From: Variovorax paradoxus
GTDB taxonomy: Bacteria; Pseudomonadota; Gammaproteobacteria; Burkholderiales; Burkholderiaceae_C
Length of the DNA stretch: 64,000 nt
NCBI RefSeq assembly: GCF_902712855.1
Contig: NZ_LR743507.1
Location: 2,590,001-2,654,000, forward strand
Direction of reading: 5' to 3'
Shown here: piece by piece, positions 28,182 through 36,246 of the stretch
Numbering within the stretch: position 1 is the stretch's first letter
How the letters are laid out: the number at the start of each line of letters is the position of its first letter
The notes under the pieces: model-generated
The model's database searches: none
The model's input: only the letters and a program-made list of their open reading frames with translations
What the model was told of the DNA's origin: nothing
Made by a program: the position numbers and the translations under genes

Positions 28182-29171
28182 ATGACCATCAACCGACGCG
28201 GCGCACTCGGCGCCGCACTGGCCACGACCCTGGCCGCAACATTGCCGGTGCGCGCGCTGGCGCAGGGCGCGGCCGGCAACTGGCCCTCGAAGCCGATCAA
28301 GATCATCGTTCCGTACCCCGCGGGCGGCTCGTCGGACATCATCGCGCGGGCCATCAGCCAGCCGTTGTCCGAAGCGCTGGGCCAACCGGTCATCATCGAC
28401 AACCGCGCGGGTGCCAACGGCAACCTCGGCGCCGATCTGCTGGCCAAGGCGCCGGCCGACGGCTACACCTTCATGCTGTGCGACCTGGGCGCGCTGGCCA
28501 TCAGCCCTTCGCTCTATCCCAAGCTGCCGTTCGATCCGTCGAAGGACCTTCGCAGCGTCGCGATGCTGGCCTACTCGCCGCACCTGCTGGTGGTGCATCC
28601 CTCGGTGCAGGCCAACACGCTGAAGGAGCTGGTCGAGCTGTCGAAGAAGAGCGATCTCAATTTCGCGGTGACCGCCAGCGGCAGCACCGCGCACCTCGCC
28701 GGCATCGAGCTGCAGCGCAAGATCGGCGCCAAGTGGGAATACGTGCCCTACAAGGGCGGCGTGCAGGCCGTGCTCGATACCGTCGCAGGCCAGACCCAGG
28801 TGCTCATGAACGGCATGCTCGCCACCTATCCGCAGGTGCAGGCCGGCAAGCTGAAGCTGATCGCCGTGTCCAAGGCAACCCGCATGCCGCTCATCGGCAG
28901 CGTGCCGACCATCGCGGAGCAGGGCGCGCCCGGCTACGAGTCGGGTACGTGGCAGGGCGTGGTCGCCGCGCGCGGCGTGCCCGACGCCGTGATCGCCCGC
29001 GTGAACCGCGAGCTGGTGCGCATCATCCGCACCGCCGACATCCGCGCCCGCCTCGCCGGCCAGGGCGCCGAGGTCGTGACCATGACCGCTGCCGAGCAGG
29101 ACCAGTTCTTCGCCAAGGAGCGCGCGCGCTGGGCACAGGTCATCAAGGAATCCAACGTCAAGCTCGACTGA
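28182..29171 (+). CDS. Bug/TctC-family periplasmic solute-binding protein
   Basis: The protein has 329 residues with a twin-Arg-like signal peptide (MTINRRGALGAALATTLAATLPVRALA). Bug motifs are IKIIVPYPAGGSSDIIARAISQPLSEALGQPVIIDNRAGANGNLGADLLAKAPADGYTF and YVPYKGGVQAVLDTVAGQTQVLMNG. An excellent GGAGG site precedes the ATG at 28182. It is the first gene of the rightward arm, immediately after the GntR operator, and is followed by kdgD. A uronate or aldarate ligand is plausible from context. No membrane partner is nearby. Confidence 0.92.
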   Translation: MTINRRGALGAALATTLAATLPVRALAQGAAGNWPSKPIKIIVPYPAGGSSDIIARAISQPLSEALGQPVIIDNRAGANGNLGADLLAKAPADGYTFMLCDLGALAISPSLYPKLPFDPSKDLRSVAMLAYSPHLLVVHPSVQANTLKELVELSKKSDLNFAVTASGSTAHLAGIELQRKIGAKWEYVPYKGGVQAVLDTVAGQTQVLMNGMLATYPQVQAGKLKLIAVSKATRMPLIGSVPTIAEQGAPGYESGTWQGVVAARGVPDAVIARVNRELVRIIRTADIRARLAGQGAEVVTMTAAEQDQFFAKERARWAQVIKESNVKLD

Positions 29172-29227
29172 GCCGCCGTCCCGAACCCCTTTTTCTTTTC
29201 TCTCAAATCTTCACTGGACTCATCCCC

Positions 29228-30139
29228 ATGAACCCGCAAGAACTCAAGACCATCATGGGCTCCGGCCTGCTCTCGTTCCCGCTGACCGACTTCGACAGCA
29301 ACGGCGATTTCAACAAGAAGGGCTACATCGAACGCCTCGAGTGGCTCGCACCCTACGGCGCGAGCGCGCTGTTCGCCGCCGGCGGCACCGGCGAGTTCTT
29401 CTCGCTGACCGGCGAGGAGTACCCGGAGATCATCAAGACGGCGGTCGATACCTGCCGTGGCGTGGTGCCGATCATCGCGGGCGCCGGCGGTCCCACGCGC
29501 TTCGCCATCCAGTGCGCGCAAGCCGCCGAGAAGGCCGGTGCGCACGGCATCCTGCTGCTGCCGCACTACCTCACCGAAGCCGGCCAGGAAGGCCTGGCCG
29601 CGCACGTGGAAGCCGTGTGCAAGAGCGTGAAGTTCGGCGTGATCGTCTACAACCGCGCAACCAGCCGCCTCAAGCCCGAAACCCTGGCCGGCCTGGCCGA
29701 ACGCAACCCCAACCTGGTGGGCTTCAAGGACGGCATCGGCGACATCGAGGCCATGGTCGCCATCTACCAGCGCATGGGCGACCGCTTCGCCTACCTGGGC
29801 GGCCTGCCCACGGCCGAGGTCTACGCCGCCGCCTACAAGGCGATGGGCACGCCGGTGTATTCGTCCGCCGTCTTCAACTTCATCCCGAAGACCGCGATGG
29901 ACTTCTACAAGGCCGTCGCCGCCGACGACCTGAAGACGCAGCACCACCTGCTGAAGAACTTCTTCATGCCCTACCTCGAACTGCGCAACCGCGTGCCGGG
30001 CTACGCCGTGAGCATCGTCAAGGCCGGCGCCAGGATCGTCGGCCACGACGCCGGCCCCGTGCGCGCACCGCTCACCGACCTGAAGCCCGCCGAGATGGAA
30101 CAGCTCAAGGCGCTGATCGACGCGCTCGGCCCGCAGTAA
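29228..30139 (+). CDS. kdgD: 5-dehydro-4-deoxyglucarate dehydratase
   Basis: The 303-residue protein belongs to the DapA/NAL lyase family. It has the GGTGEFFSLT phosphate/carboxylate-binding loop at about 52-61, the catalytic Tyr141 in VIVYNRAT, and the Schiff-base Lys167 in LVGFKDGIGD. These match KdgD, which dehydrates and decarboxylates 5-dehydro-4-deoxy-D-glucarate to 2,5-dioxopentanoate. It accepts the product of both GarD and GudD, which are in this same island. The start is the ATG at 29228 after the Bug gene. Confidence 0.95.
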   Translation: MNPQELKTIMGSGLLSFPLTDFDSNGDFNKKGYIERLEWLAPYGASALFAAGGTGEFFSLTGEEYPEIIKTAVDTCRGVVPIIAGAGGPTRFAIQCAQAAEKAGAHGILLLPHYLTEAGQEGLAAHVEAVCKSVKFGVIVYNRATSRLKPETLAGLAERNPNLVGFKDGIGDIEAMVAIYQRMGDRFAYLGGLPTAEVYAAAYKAMGTPVYSSAVFNFIPKTAMDFYKAVAADDLKTQHHLLKNFFMPYLELRNRVPGYAVSIVKAGARIVGHDAGPVRAPLTDLKPAEMEQLKALIDALGPQ

Positions 30140-30186
30140 GCGGCCGGCGCCACCAGACGACAACACCACAACGGAGACAAGACGAC

Positions 30187-30639
30187 ATGCTCATCAAGAA
30201 GTTCTTCCTCATGGCCGCCGCAGCCGCGATGTTCACCGGCTGCGCCATGGTGCCCGCGGGCGGCGGCGCATCGGCACAGGCCGACGTGGCCGCCGCGGCC
30301 GAGCGCCTGCGCATCGCCATGATCGACCCCACCGCCGCTTCGCTCGGCGCGCTGGTGGCCGACGACCTGAGCTACGGCCATTCGGGCGGCAAGGTGGACA
30401 CCAAGGCCAGCTTCATCGCCGACCTCATGGACGGCAAGTCCGACTTTGTGACCATCGTCATCACCGACCAGACCGTCAAGGTGGTCGACGCCAACACCGC
30501 CATCGTGCGCCACTCGCTGGCGGCCGACACCAACGACTCGGGCAAGCCCGGCAAGGTCGCGCTGAAGATCCTCGGCGTCTGGCAGAAGCAGGGCGGCAAC
30601 TGGAAGCTGCTGGCCCGCCAGGCGGTAAGGACGTCCTGA
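30187..30639 (+). CDS. Lipoprotein with NTF2-like (DUF4440-type) domain
   Basis: The protein has 150 residues with a lipoprotein signal; the lipobox is FTGC with Cys19 as the acylated residue. The mature part has a SnoaL/DUF4440-like cone fold pattern: LRIAMIDPTAASLGALVADDLSYGHSGGKVDTKASFIADLMDGKSDFVTI, VVDANTAIVRHSLAADT, ILGVWQKQGGNWKLLARQAV. Family members include enzymes and ligand binders, and no catalytic residues can be named. It sits between kdgD and a Bug gene within the rightward arm, with 47 bp to kdgD, so it is probably co-transcribed. Its role in sugar-acid use is unknown. Confidence 0.85.
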   Translation: MLIKKFFLMAAAAAMFTGCAMVPAGGGASAQADVAAAAERLRIAMIDPTAASLGALVADDLSYGHSGGKVDTKASFIADLMDGKSDFVTIVITDQTVKVVDANTAIVRHSLAADTNDSGKPGKVALKILGVWQKQGGNWKLLARQAVRTS

Positions 30640-30642
30640 TAC

Positions 30643-30736
30643 TCCCCCCAGGCTTCACGCACTGCGTGTCGCTTCGCCAACCCCCTCGCAGGGTGCAACG
30701 CCTGCGGCCCGGCAAAGCCGGTTCCGCGGTGTTTCG
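30643..30736 (+). repeat. 3'-UTR hairpin repeat, single copy
   Basis: It starts four bases after the lipoprotein stop, this time on the plus strand, in line with transcription. The outer arm AACGCC pairs with GGTGTT through a G.U wobble. Confidence 0.9.
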
Positions 30737-30784
30737 CGAAGAAAACCGCAGGCGTGCGAGGCCGGCCGAACATCGGATGTGCGT

Positions 30785-31771
30785 ATGAAAAAACGAGTGC
30801 TTCTCGCGGCGAGCCTCGCGCTCGCCGCTACCGCGATGCTGCCGCTTCAGGCCTCGGCGCAAGCCGATGCGTGGCCGCAGCAGAAGCCGGTGACCATCAT
30901 CGTGCCGTTCCCGGCCGGCGGCTCCACCGACATGGTGGCGCGCGCCCTGGCACTGCAGCTGCAGGCAAGGCTCGGCGGCAGCTTCGTGGTCGACAACAGG
31001 CCCGGTGCCACCGGCACCATCGGCACCGGCCAGGTGAAGCGCGCGGCGCCCGACGGCTACACGCTGCTCGTGTCTTCGCTCGGCGCCTTCGTCGTCACGC
31101 CGCACATGCAGAAGAGCGTGCCGTACGACGCGACCAAGGACTTCGACTACATCAGCGTGCCGGTGCAGGCTCCCAACGTGCTCGTCGCCAACGTGGCGCG
31201 TCCGGAGCGCACGGTGGCCGACGTGCTGGCGCTGCTGCGCAAGACGCCGGGCAAGGTGTCGTTCGCGAGTTCCGGCAACGGCTCGTCCGACCACCTGTCG
31301 GCCGAGCTGTTCTGGCAGCAGACGAAGACCGAGGGCGTGCACGTGCCCTTCAAGGGCGGTGCGCCGGCCGTCAACGACCTGCTGGGCAACCAGGTCGACT
31401 TCTCGTTCCAGAACGTGAATGCCGTGCTGCCGCACATCCGCGCGGGCAAGCTGCGCGCCATTGCCGTCACAGGCGACAAGCGATCTCCGGTGCTCCCCGA
31501 CGTGCCCACGCTGGCGGAAGCCGGCGTGAGGGGCGCGGAGGTCTACTCGTGGCAGGGCATGGCCGCGCCGAAGGGCTTGCCGCCCGCCGTCCGGAGCAAG
31601 CTGGGCGAGGCGGTCGTGGCCGCGATGCAGGACCCCGAGACGAAGAAGCGCATGCTCGACCAGGGCCTGGAGATCGTTGCAAGCACGCCCGAGGAATTCA
31701 CCGCCTTCCAGTTGCGCGAATGGGCGCGATGGAAGACGCTGATCGAAACCCGTCGCATCACGGCGGATTAG
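30785..31771 (+). CDS. Bug/TctC-family periplasmic solute-binding protein
   Basis: This is a protein of 328 residues with a signal peptide (MKKRVLLAASLALAATAMLPLQASA). Family motifs are VTIIVPFPAGGSTDMVARALALQLQARLGGSFVVDNRPGATGTIGTGQVKRAAPDGYTLLV and HVPFKGGAPAVNDLLGNQVDFSFQNV. A GTG two codons upstream (30779) is an alternative start. It lies between the lipoprotein gene and gudD, with hairpin repeats on both sides. It is the second Bug gene of the rightward arm and the fourth of the island. Confidence 0.91.
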   Translation: MKKRVLLAASLALAATAMLPLQASAQADAWPQQKPVTIIVPFPAGGSTDMVARALALQLQARLGGSFVVDNRPGATGTIGTGQVKRAAPDGYTLLVSSLGAFVVTPHMQKSVPYDATKDFDYISVPVQAPNVLVANVARPERTVADVLALLRKTPGKVSFASSGNGSSDHLSAELFWQQTKTEGVHVPFKGGAPAVNDLLGNQVDFSFQNVNAVLPHIRAGKLRAIAVTGDKRSPVLPDVPTLAEAGVRGAEVYSWQGMAAPKGLPPAVRSKLGEAVVAAMQDPETKKRMLDQGLEIVASTPEEFTAFQLREWARWKTLIETRRITAD

Positions 31772-31775
31772 TGCA

Positions 31776-31869
31776 CTCCCCCAGGCTTCGCGCACTTCGT
31801 GTCGCTTCTCCTTCCCCCTCGCCGGGGGCAACACCTGTGGCCCGGCAAAGCCGGTTCCACGGTGTTTCC
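31776..31869 (+). repeat. 3'-UTR hairpin repeat, stem variant GTGG/CCAC
   Basis: It begins five bases after the Bug stop and precedes gudD. At the position that is C-G in most copies and A-T in others, this copy has T-A, so three Watson-Crick pairs are seen at one stem position. Confidence 0.9.
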
Positions 31870-31915
31870 CGAAGGGGGCCGGTCGGTTTCTGGATTGATT
31901 GACTGATTGATTGAA

Positions 31916-33271
31916 ATGACATCTTCAAACGCTGCATCCCCCATCTCCGGCGCGCCGGTGGTCACCGGCATGCGCGTGGTCCCGGTCGCGGGCCACGACA
32001 GCATGCTGATGAACCTGAGCGGCGCGCACGGCCCGTTCTTCACGCGCAACCTGCTGATCCTCACCGACAGCGCCGGCCGCACCGGCGTGGGCGAAGTGCC
32101 CGGCGGCGAGAAGATCCGCCAGACGCTGGAAGACGCGCGCGACCTCATCGTCGGCCAGCCCATCGGCCGCCACAACGCGATCCTCAACAGCATGCGCAAC
32201 GCCTTCGCCGGGCGCGACAGCGGAGGGCGCGGCCTGCAGACCTTCGACCTGCGCGTGACCATCCACGCAGTCACCGCCGTCGAGGCTGCGCTGCTCGACC
32301 TGCTGGGCCAGTTCCTCGAAGTGCCCGTGGCGGCCCTGCTCGGCGAGGGCCAGCAGCGCGACGCCGTGCAGATGCTCGGCTACCTCTTCTATGTGGGCGA
32401 CCGCAACAAGACCGACCTGCCGTACGAGAGCGACCCGGAGGCCGGCAACGACTGGTTCCGCCTTCGCCATGAAGAAGCCATGACGCCCGAAGCCATCGTG
32501 CGCCTGGCCGAGGCCACGCATGCGCGCTACGGCTTCACCGACTTCAAGCTCAAGGGCGGCGTGCTGCGCGGCGAGGAAGAGGTCGAGGCGATCCGCGCGC
32601 TGCACGAGCGCTTTCCGCAGGCCCGCGTCACCCTCGATCCCAACGGCGGCTGGCTGCTGGCCGACGCGATCCGCCTGTGCCGCGACCTGCACGGTGTGAT
32701 GGCGTATGCCGAAGACCCCTGCGGCGCCGAAGGCGTGTTCTCGGGCCGCGAGGTCATGGCCGAGTTTCGCCGCGCCACCGGCCTGCCCACCGCCACCAAC
32801 ATGGTCGCCACCGACTGGCGCGAGATGGTGCACAGCCTGTCGCTGCAGTCGGTCGACATCCCGCTGGCCGACCCGCACTTCTGGACGATGCAGGGCTCGG
32901 TGCGCGTGGCGCAGCTGTGCCAGGCCTGGGGGCTGACCTGGGGTTCGCATTCGAACAACCACTTCGACGTGTCGCTGGCCATGTTCACGCACGTGGCCGC
33001 CGCCGCGCCCGGCAAGGTCACGGCCATCGACACGCACTGGATCTGGCAGGACGGCCAGCGCCTGACGAAGGCGCCGCTGCAGATCGAGGGCGGCTTCGTG
33101 AAGGTGCCCACGCGCGGCGGCCTGGGCGTCGAGCTCGACATGGACGAAGTCGAGAAGGCGCACCAGCTGTACCTGAAGCACGGCCTGGGCGCGCGCAACG
33201 ATGCGCAGGCGATGCAATACCTGATCCCGAACTGGACCTTCGACAACAAGAAGCCGTGCATGGTCCGCTGA
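31916..33271 (+). CDS. gudD: Glucarate dehydratase (enolase superfamily)
   Basis: The 451-residue protein has the GlucD signatures: GPFFTRNLLILTDSAGRTGVGEVPGGEKI, the catalytic KxK motif in DFKLKGG (Lys211, Lys213), metal ligands in LDPNGGW, EDPCGAEG and ATNMVATDWREM, and the His of GLTWGSHSNNHFDVSLAMF. It dehydrates D-glucarate (and L-idarate) to 5-dehydro-4-deoxy-D-glucarate. The ATG at 31916 is chosen over a TTG three codons earlier. It is the glucuronate-branch counterpart of garD and feeds kdgD in the same arm. Confidence 0.96.
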   Translation: MTSSNAASPISGAPVVTGMRVVPVAGHDSMLMNLSGAHGPFFTRNLLILTDSAGRTGVGEVPGGEKIRQTLEDARDLIVGQPIGRHNAILNSMRNAFAGRDSGGRGLQTFDLRVTIHAVTAVEAALLDLLGQFLEVPVAALLGEGQQRDAVQMLGYLFYVGDRNKTDLPYESDPEAGNDWFRLRHEEAMTPEAIVRLAEATHARYGFTDFKLKGGVLRGEEEVEAIRALHERFPQARVTLDPNGGWLLADAIRLCRDLHGVMAYAEDPCGAEGVFSGREVMAEFRRATGLPTATNMVATDWREMVHSLSLQSVDIPLADPHFWTMQGSVRVAQLCQAWGLTWGSHSNNHFDVSLAMFTHVAAAAPGKVTAIDTHWIWQDGQRLTKAPLQIEGGFVKVPTRGGLGVELDMDEVEKAHQLYLKHGLGARNDAQAMQYLIPNWTFDNKKPCMVR

Positions 33272-33359
33272 AGGTTCAGACTCCCGTTTTTTCCCTTTCC
33301 GCGGCCGGAGCCCTCACGCTCCGGCTTCTTTCTTTCCATCGAGCAGCAAGGAACACAAC

Positions 33360-34796
33360 ATGCAGAACTTCGACAACCTGATCGCCGGCGAATGGCGTGC
33401 CGGCGCCAGCTACAGCGCCAACGTCAACCCGAGCAACCTGTCCGACGTGCTCGGCCAATACACGCAGGGCGACGCATCGCACGTGGAGGCCGCCGTGGCC
33501 GCTGCCACCGCGGCCTTCCCCGCATGGGCCACCGGCAGCATCCAGGCGCGCTCCGACGCGCTCGACAAGATCGGCAACGAGATCCTCGCGCGCAAGGAAG
33601 AGCTGGGCACGCTGCTGGCGCGCGAAGAAGGCAAGACCAAGGCCGAAGGCATCGGCGAGGCCACGCGCGCGGGCCAGATCTTCAAGTTCTTCGCGGGCGA
33701 ATGCCTGCGCCTGTCGGGCGAGGTGCTGCCGTCGGTGCGGCCGAACATCGGCGTGGAGATCACGCGCGAGCCGGTCGGCGTGGTGGGCCTCATCACGCCG
33801 TGGAACTTCCCGATCGCCATTCCCGCGTGGAAGATCGCGCCCGCGCTGGCCTTCGGCAACTGCGTGGTGCTCAAGCCCGCCGACCTGGTGCCGGGCAGCG
33901 CCTGGGCGCTGAGCGAGATCATCAGCCGCTCGGGAATTCCGGCCGGCGTGTTCAACCTGGTGATGGGCCGCGGCAGCGTGATCGGCGACGCGCTGGTCAA
34001 GCACCCCGGCATCCATGCGATCAGCTTCACCGGCTCGGTGGGCGTGGGCCGCAACATCGCGATCCAGTGCGTGACCAATCACAAGAAGGTGCAGCTCGAG
34101 ATGGGCGGCAAGAACCCGCAGATCATCCTGGATGACGCCGACCTCGCGCAGGCCGTCGAGCTCAGCGTGCAGAGCGCGTTCTATTCCACCGGCCAGCGCT
34201 GCACCGCGTCGAGCCGCCTGATCGTCACCGAAGGCATCTACCCGAAGTTCATCGCCGCCATGAAGGAACGCATGGCGAAGATCAAGGTGGGCGACGCGCT
34301 GGCGCAGGGCACCGACGTGGGGCCGGTGTCGTCGAAGTCGCAGCTCGATCAGGACATGGAATACATCGCCATCGGCAAGGGCGAGGGCGCAACGCTCGCG
34401 GCCGGCGGCGAGCTGCTGAAGCTGGAGACCGATGGCTACTACATGTCGCCGGCCCTCTTCAGCGAATCGGCCGCCGCGATGCGCATCAACAAGGAAGAGA
34501 TCTTCGGCCCGGTAGCGAGCGTGATCCGCGTGAAGAATTACGAGGAAGCATTGGCCACCGCCAACGACACCGACTTCGGTTTGTCCGCGGGCATCGCCAC
34601 CACGTCGCTGAAGTACGCCACTCACTTCAAGCGCCACAGCCAGGCCGGCATGGTGATGGTCAACCTGCCGACGGCGGGTGTGGACTATCACGTGCCGTTC
34701 GGCGGCCGCAAGGGTTCGAGCTACGGTCCGCGCGAGCAGGGCAAGTACGCGCAGGAGTTCTTCACTACCGTGAAGACTGCCTATACGCTGGCCTGA
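33360..34796 (+). CDS. 2,5-dioxopentanoate (alpha-ketoglutarate semialdehyde) dehydrogenase
   Basis: The 478-residue aldehyde dehydrogenase has oxyanion Asn149 in ITPWNFP, cofactor motif FTGSVGVG, general base Glu247 in LEMGGKNP and catalytic Cys281 in GQRCTAS. The closing block VDYHVPFGGRKGSSYGPREQGKYAQEFFTTVKTAY is typical of the KGSADH group. It oxidises the KdgD product to 2-oxoglutarate, the end of the pathway. The substrate call rests on family resemblance plus the adjoining gudD and kdgD. A strong terminator follows 24 bp after the stop and ends the arm. Confidence 0.92.
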   Translation: MQNFDNLIAGEWRAGASYSANVNPSNLSDVLGQYTQGDASHVEAAVAAATAAFPAWATGSIQARSDALDKIGNEILARKEELGTLLAREEGKTKAEGIGEATRAGQIFKFFAGECLRLSGEVLPSVRPNIGVEITREPVGVVGLITPWNFPIAIPAWKIAPALAFGNCVVLKPADLVPGSAWALSEIISRSGIPAGVFNLVMGRGSVIGDALVKHPGIHAISFTGSVGVGRNIAIQCVTNHKKVQLEMGGKNPQIILDDADLAQAVELSVQSAFYSTGQRCTASSRLIVTEGIYPKFIAAMKERMAKIKVGDALAQGTDVGPVSSKSQLDQDMEYIAIGKGEGATLAAGGELLKLETDGYYMSPALFSESAAAMRINKEEIFGPVASVIRVKNYEEALATANDTDFGLSAGIATTSLKYATHFKRHSQAGMVMVNLPTAGVDYHVPFGGRKGSSYGPREQGKYAQEFFTTVKTAYTLA

Positions 34797-34819
34797 TTCG
34801 TTCGGTCTGCTGTTTTCTC

Positions 34820-34844
34820 AAGCCCCCGGTTGGGGGCTTTTTTG
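34820..34844 (+). terminator. Intrinsic terminator of the rightward sugar-acid arm
   Basis: AGCCCCC, loop GGTT, GGGGGCT, then TTTTTT directly after the aldehyde dehydrogenase gene. This is a clean rho-independent terminator. Confidence 0.95.
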
Positions 34845-35091
34845 TGGACGCTTCTGGGCGAGTGCACAGGCCGCCGCATACCTGCTCCCTCCGCGAATGT
34901 CCCCCGGCCTGCGGCCTCCTCCTTGATTTCGCTGCGGGAAGCACCCGACGCCTTGCGCACTGGGAGTGCGGTTGCAGCGTTCGGGGGATCAACCGCTGCG
35001 GCGAATTGCCGGCCTTGCGACCCAGCCGGTACGTTCGAGACGTCTGCACGTTTGCTGACCTTCGCCAATTTGCCGTGAACCTGCTTGCGGC
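34845..35091. other. Intergenic segment with an unresolved small frame
   Basis: No gene here can be supported by homology. A minus-strand frame of 104 codons starts at a TTG overlapping the stop of the Gre-like gene (35095) and runs to 34781 through the terminator. Its product is Arg/Lys/Ala-rich, resembles nothing I know, and could be chance. It would merit attention only if conserved in relatives. Confidence 0.3.
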
Positions 35092-35574
35092 TCAAAGAAC
35101 CCGCAGCACCTCGAACTGCTGCCGGATGGGAGCGCCCTGTATCGACACCTCATCACCCTCGCATTTGCCCAGCATGGCCCTGCCCAAAGGGGCTTCGCTG
35201 CTGATGACCTGAACAAGCAGATCGCCGCTGACCAATTTCATGCTGCCCCCAGCCGGACCGAGAAAGATTTGTTGCTGCTGGTCGTCGGAATCAACCAGGC
35301 TGACCAGCGAACCGAGCTCTATGCCTTTGCCGGCATCGTAGGGACGCGGGCGGAATCGGCGCCAATCGGCCATCGCCTCGCGTATGGCTTCGGCGCGCCG
35401 AGATTGGCCGGTGGCCAGGTAGGCGGCTTCGAGTCCCAATGTGTCGTACTTGTTTTCGGCGATGTTCTCTTCGTGCGTCGCCGTTTCATGCGCTTCCCGC
35501 GCTGCCTGTTCGGCTTGCAACAGGTCTTCGGCGAGCCGTTGCAGCACCTGCTGTTGCAGAAAGAATTTATCCAT
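35092..35574 (-). CDS. GreA/GreB-family transcript cleavage factor-like protein
   Basis: This is a 160-residue protein with Gre architecture. An N-terminal coiled coil (FFLQQQVLQRLAEDLLQAEQAAREAHETATHEENIAENKYDTLGLEAAYLATGQSRRAEAI) is followed by the FKBP-like C-terminal domain (GIELGSLVSLVDSDDQQQQIFLGPAGGSMKLVSGDLLVQVISSEAPLGRAMLGKCEGDEVSIQGAPIRQQFEVLRVL). The coiled-coil tip lacks the adjacent Asp-Glu acidic pair in its usual setting, having HEEN-like residues instead, so cleavage activity is uncertain. The start at 35574 gives the family N-terminus. It is divergent from arsR. Confidence 0.85.
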   Translation of the reverse strand: MDKFFLQQQVLQRLAEDLLQAEQAAREAHETATHEENIAENKYDTLGLEAAYLATGQSRRAEAIREAMADWRRFRPRPYDAGKGIELGSLVSLVDSDDQQQQIFLGPAGGSMKLVSGDLLVQVISSEAPLGRAMLGKCEGDEVSIQGAPIRQQFEVLRVL

Positions 35575-35837
35575 GGCGAAGGTCGGTGTCTCAAAAAAGC
35601 GAGAGGAGATTTTGATCACGAAGCGCTTCAGAACCTTCGACATTTCTGTTGGCGGCAGGTTGACTTCAGCGATGCGCCCGTGGCCGACATATGCGGTTTT
35701 CGAAAGCGGACGCTCGCGGAAGGTCCGTATCAGAGCACGACGTACAGCTGCTTCGGGCCGTTGCAGTCGTCCGCATTTCTGAACAGCTTTCCGCAAACCT
35801 GTCGCTCGTGCCTGAGAGTGCAGGGCTGCCATCATTA

Positions 35838-35861
35838 GTTCAATAATCGTTGTATAGTCGA
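35838..35861 (+). promoter_or_regulatory. Candidate ArsR operator/promoter
   Basis: Just before arsR, TTCAATAATCG and a following TATAGTCGAA form an imperfect dyad (TTC...GAA ends) of the size and AT-richness of ArsR-family operators. It overlaps a plausible -10 element (TATAGT). ArsR regulators usually bind such sites at their own promoter. Confidence 0.45.
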
Positions 35862-36191
35862 ATGATGGAAGAAATCGACGCCGTCCGATCCCTTGCTGCC
35901 CTGGCACAAGCGTTGCGCCTGCGCTTGTTCCGCGCACTGGTCGTCGCCGGCCCCGAAGGCCACACCCCGGGCGCGCTTGCCGAATACCTGGGAGTGGCCG
36001 GCAACACATTGTCTTTCCACCTCAAGGAGTTGACGCATGCCGGTCTGGTCACGCAGGAGCGGCAGGGTCGCAACCTGGTCTACCGCGCTTCCTTCACCAC
36101 GATGACCGAGTTGCTGGGCTACCTCACCGAGAACTGCTGCGAAGGCGCGGCGTGCTCGGCCACTGATGCGGCAGCGTCCTGCCGCTGCTGA
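35862..36191 (+). CDS. arsR: ArsR-family arsenite-responsive repressor with C-terminal Cys site
   Basis: The protein is 109 residues with a winged helix (VRSLAALAQALRLRLFRALV, LAEYLGVAGNTLSFHLKELTHAGLVTQERQGRNLVYRA). The classical CxC motif of E. coli ArsR in the DNA-binding helix is absent. Instead Cys92, Cys93 and Cys98 (NCCEGAAC) and Cys107/Cys109 cluster at the C-terminus, like the arsenite site described in Acidithiobacillus ferrooxidans ArsR. It would release DNA on binding As(III) or Sb(III). It heads the arsRBCH operon. Confidence 0.93.
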   Translation: MMEEIDAVRSLAALAQALRLRLFRALVVAGPEGHTPGALAEYLGVAGNTLSFHLKELTHAGLVTQERQGRNLVYRASFTTMTELLGYLTENCCEGAACSATDAAASCRC

Positions 36192-36246
36192 CCCTCACGC
36201 GGCCCGCCTGGGCCGTGTTCTCCTCTTCCCATAGAAGGCCCACGCC

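Noticed and set aside
34781..35095. Possible 104-codon gene overlapping the Gre-like stop on the minus strand
   Set aside because: It has a TTG start, no recognisable homology and it runs through the terminator of the opposing gene. Kept only as a note in the intergenic entry.
35575..35838. Minus-strand extension of the Gre-like frame upstream of 35574
   Set aside because: The added residues are basic and unlike Gre N-termini, and they run into the arsR promoter. The ATG at 35574 gives the family N-terminus.
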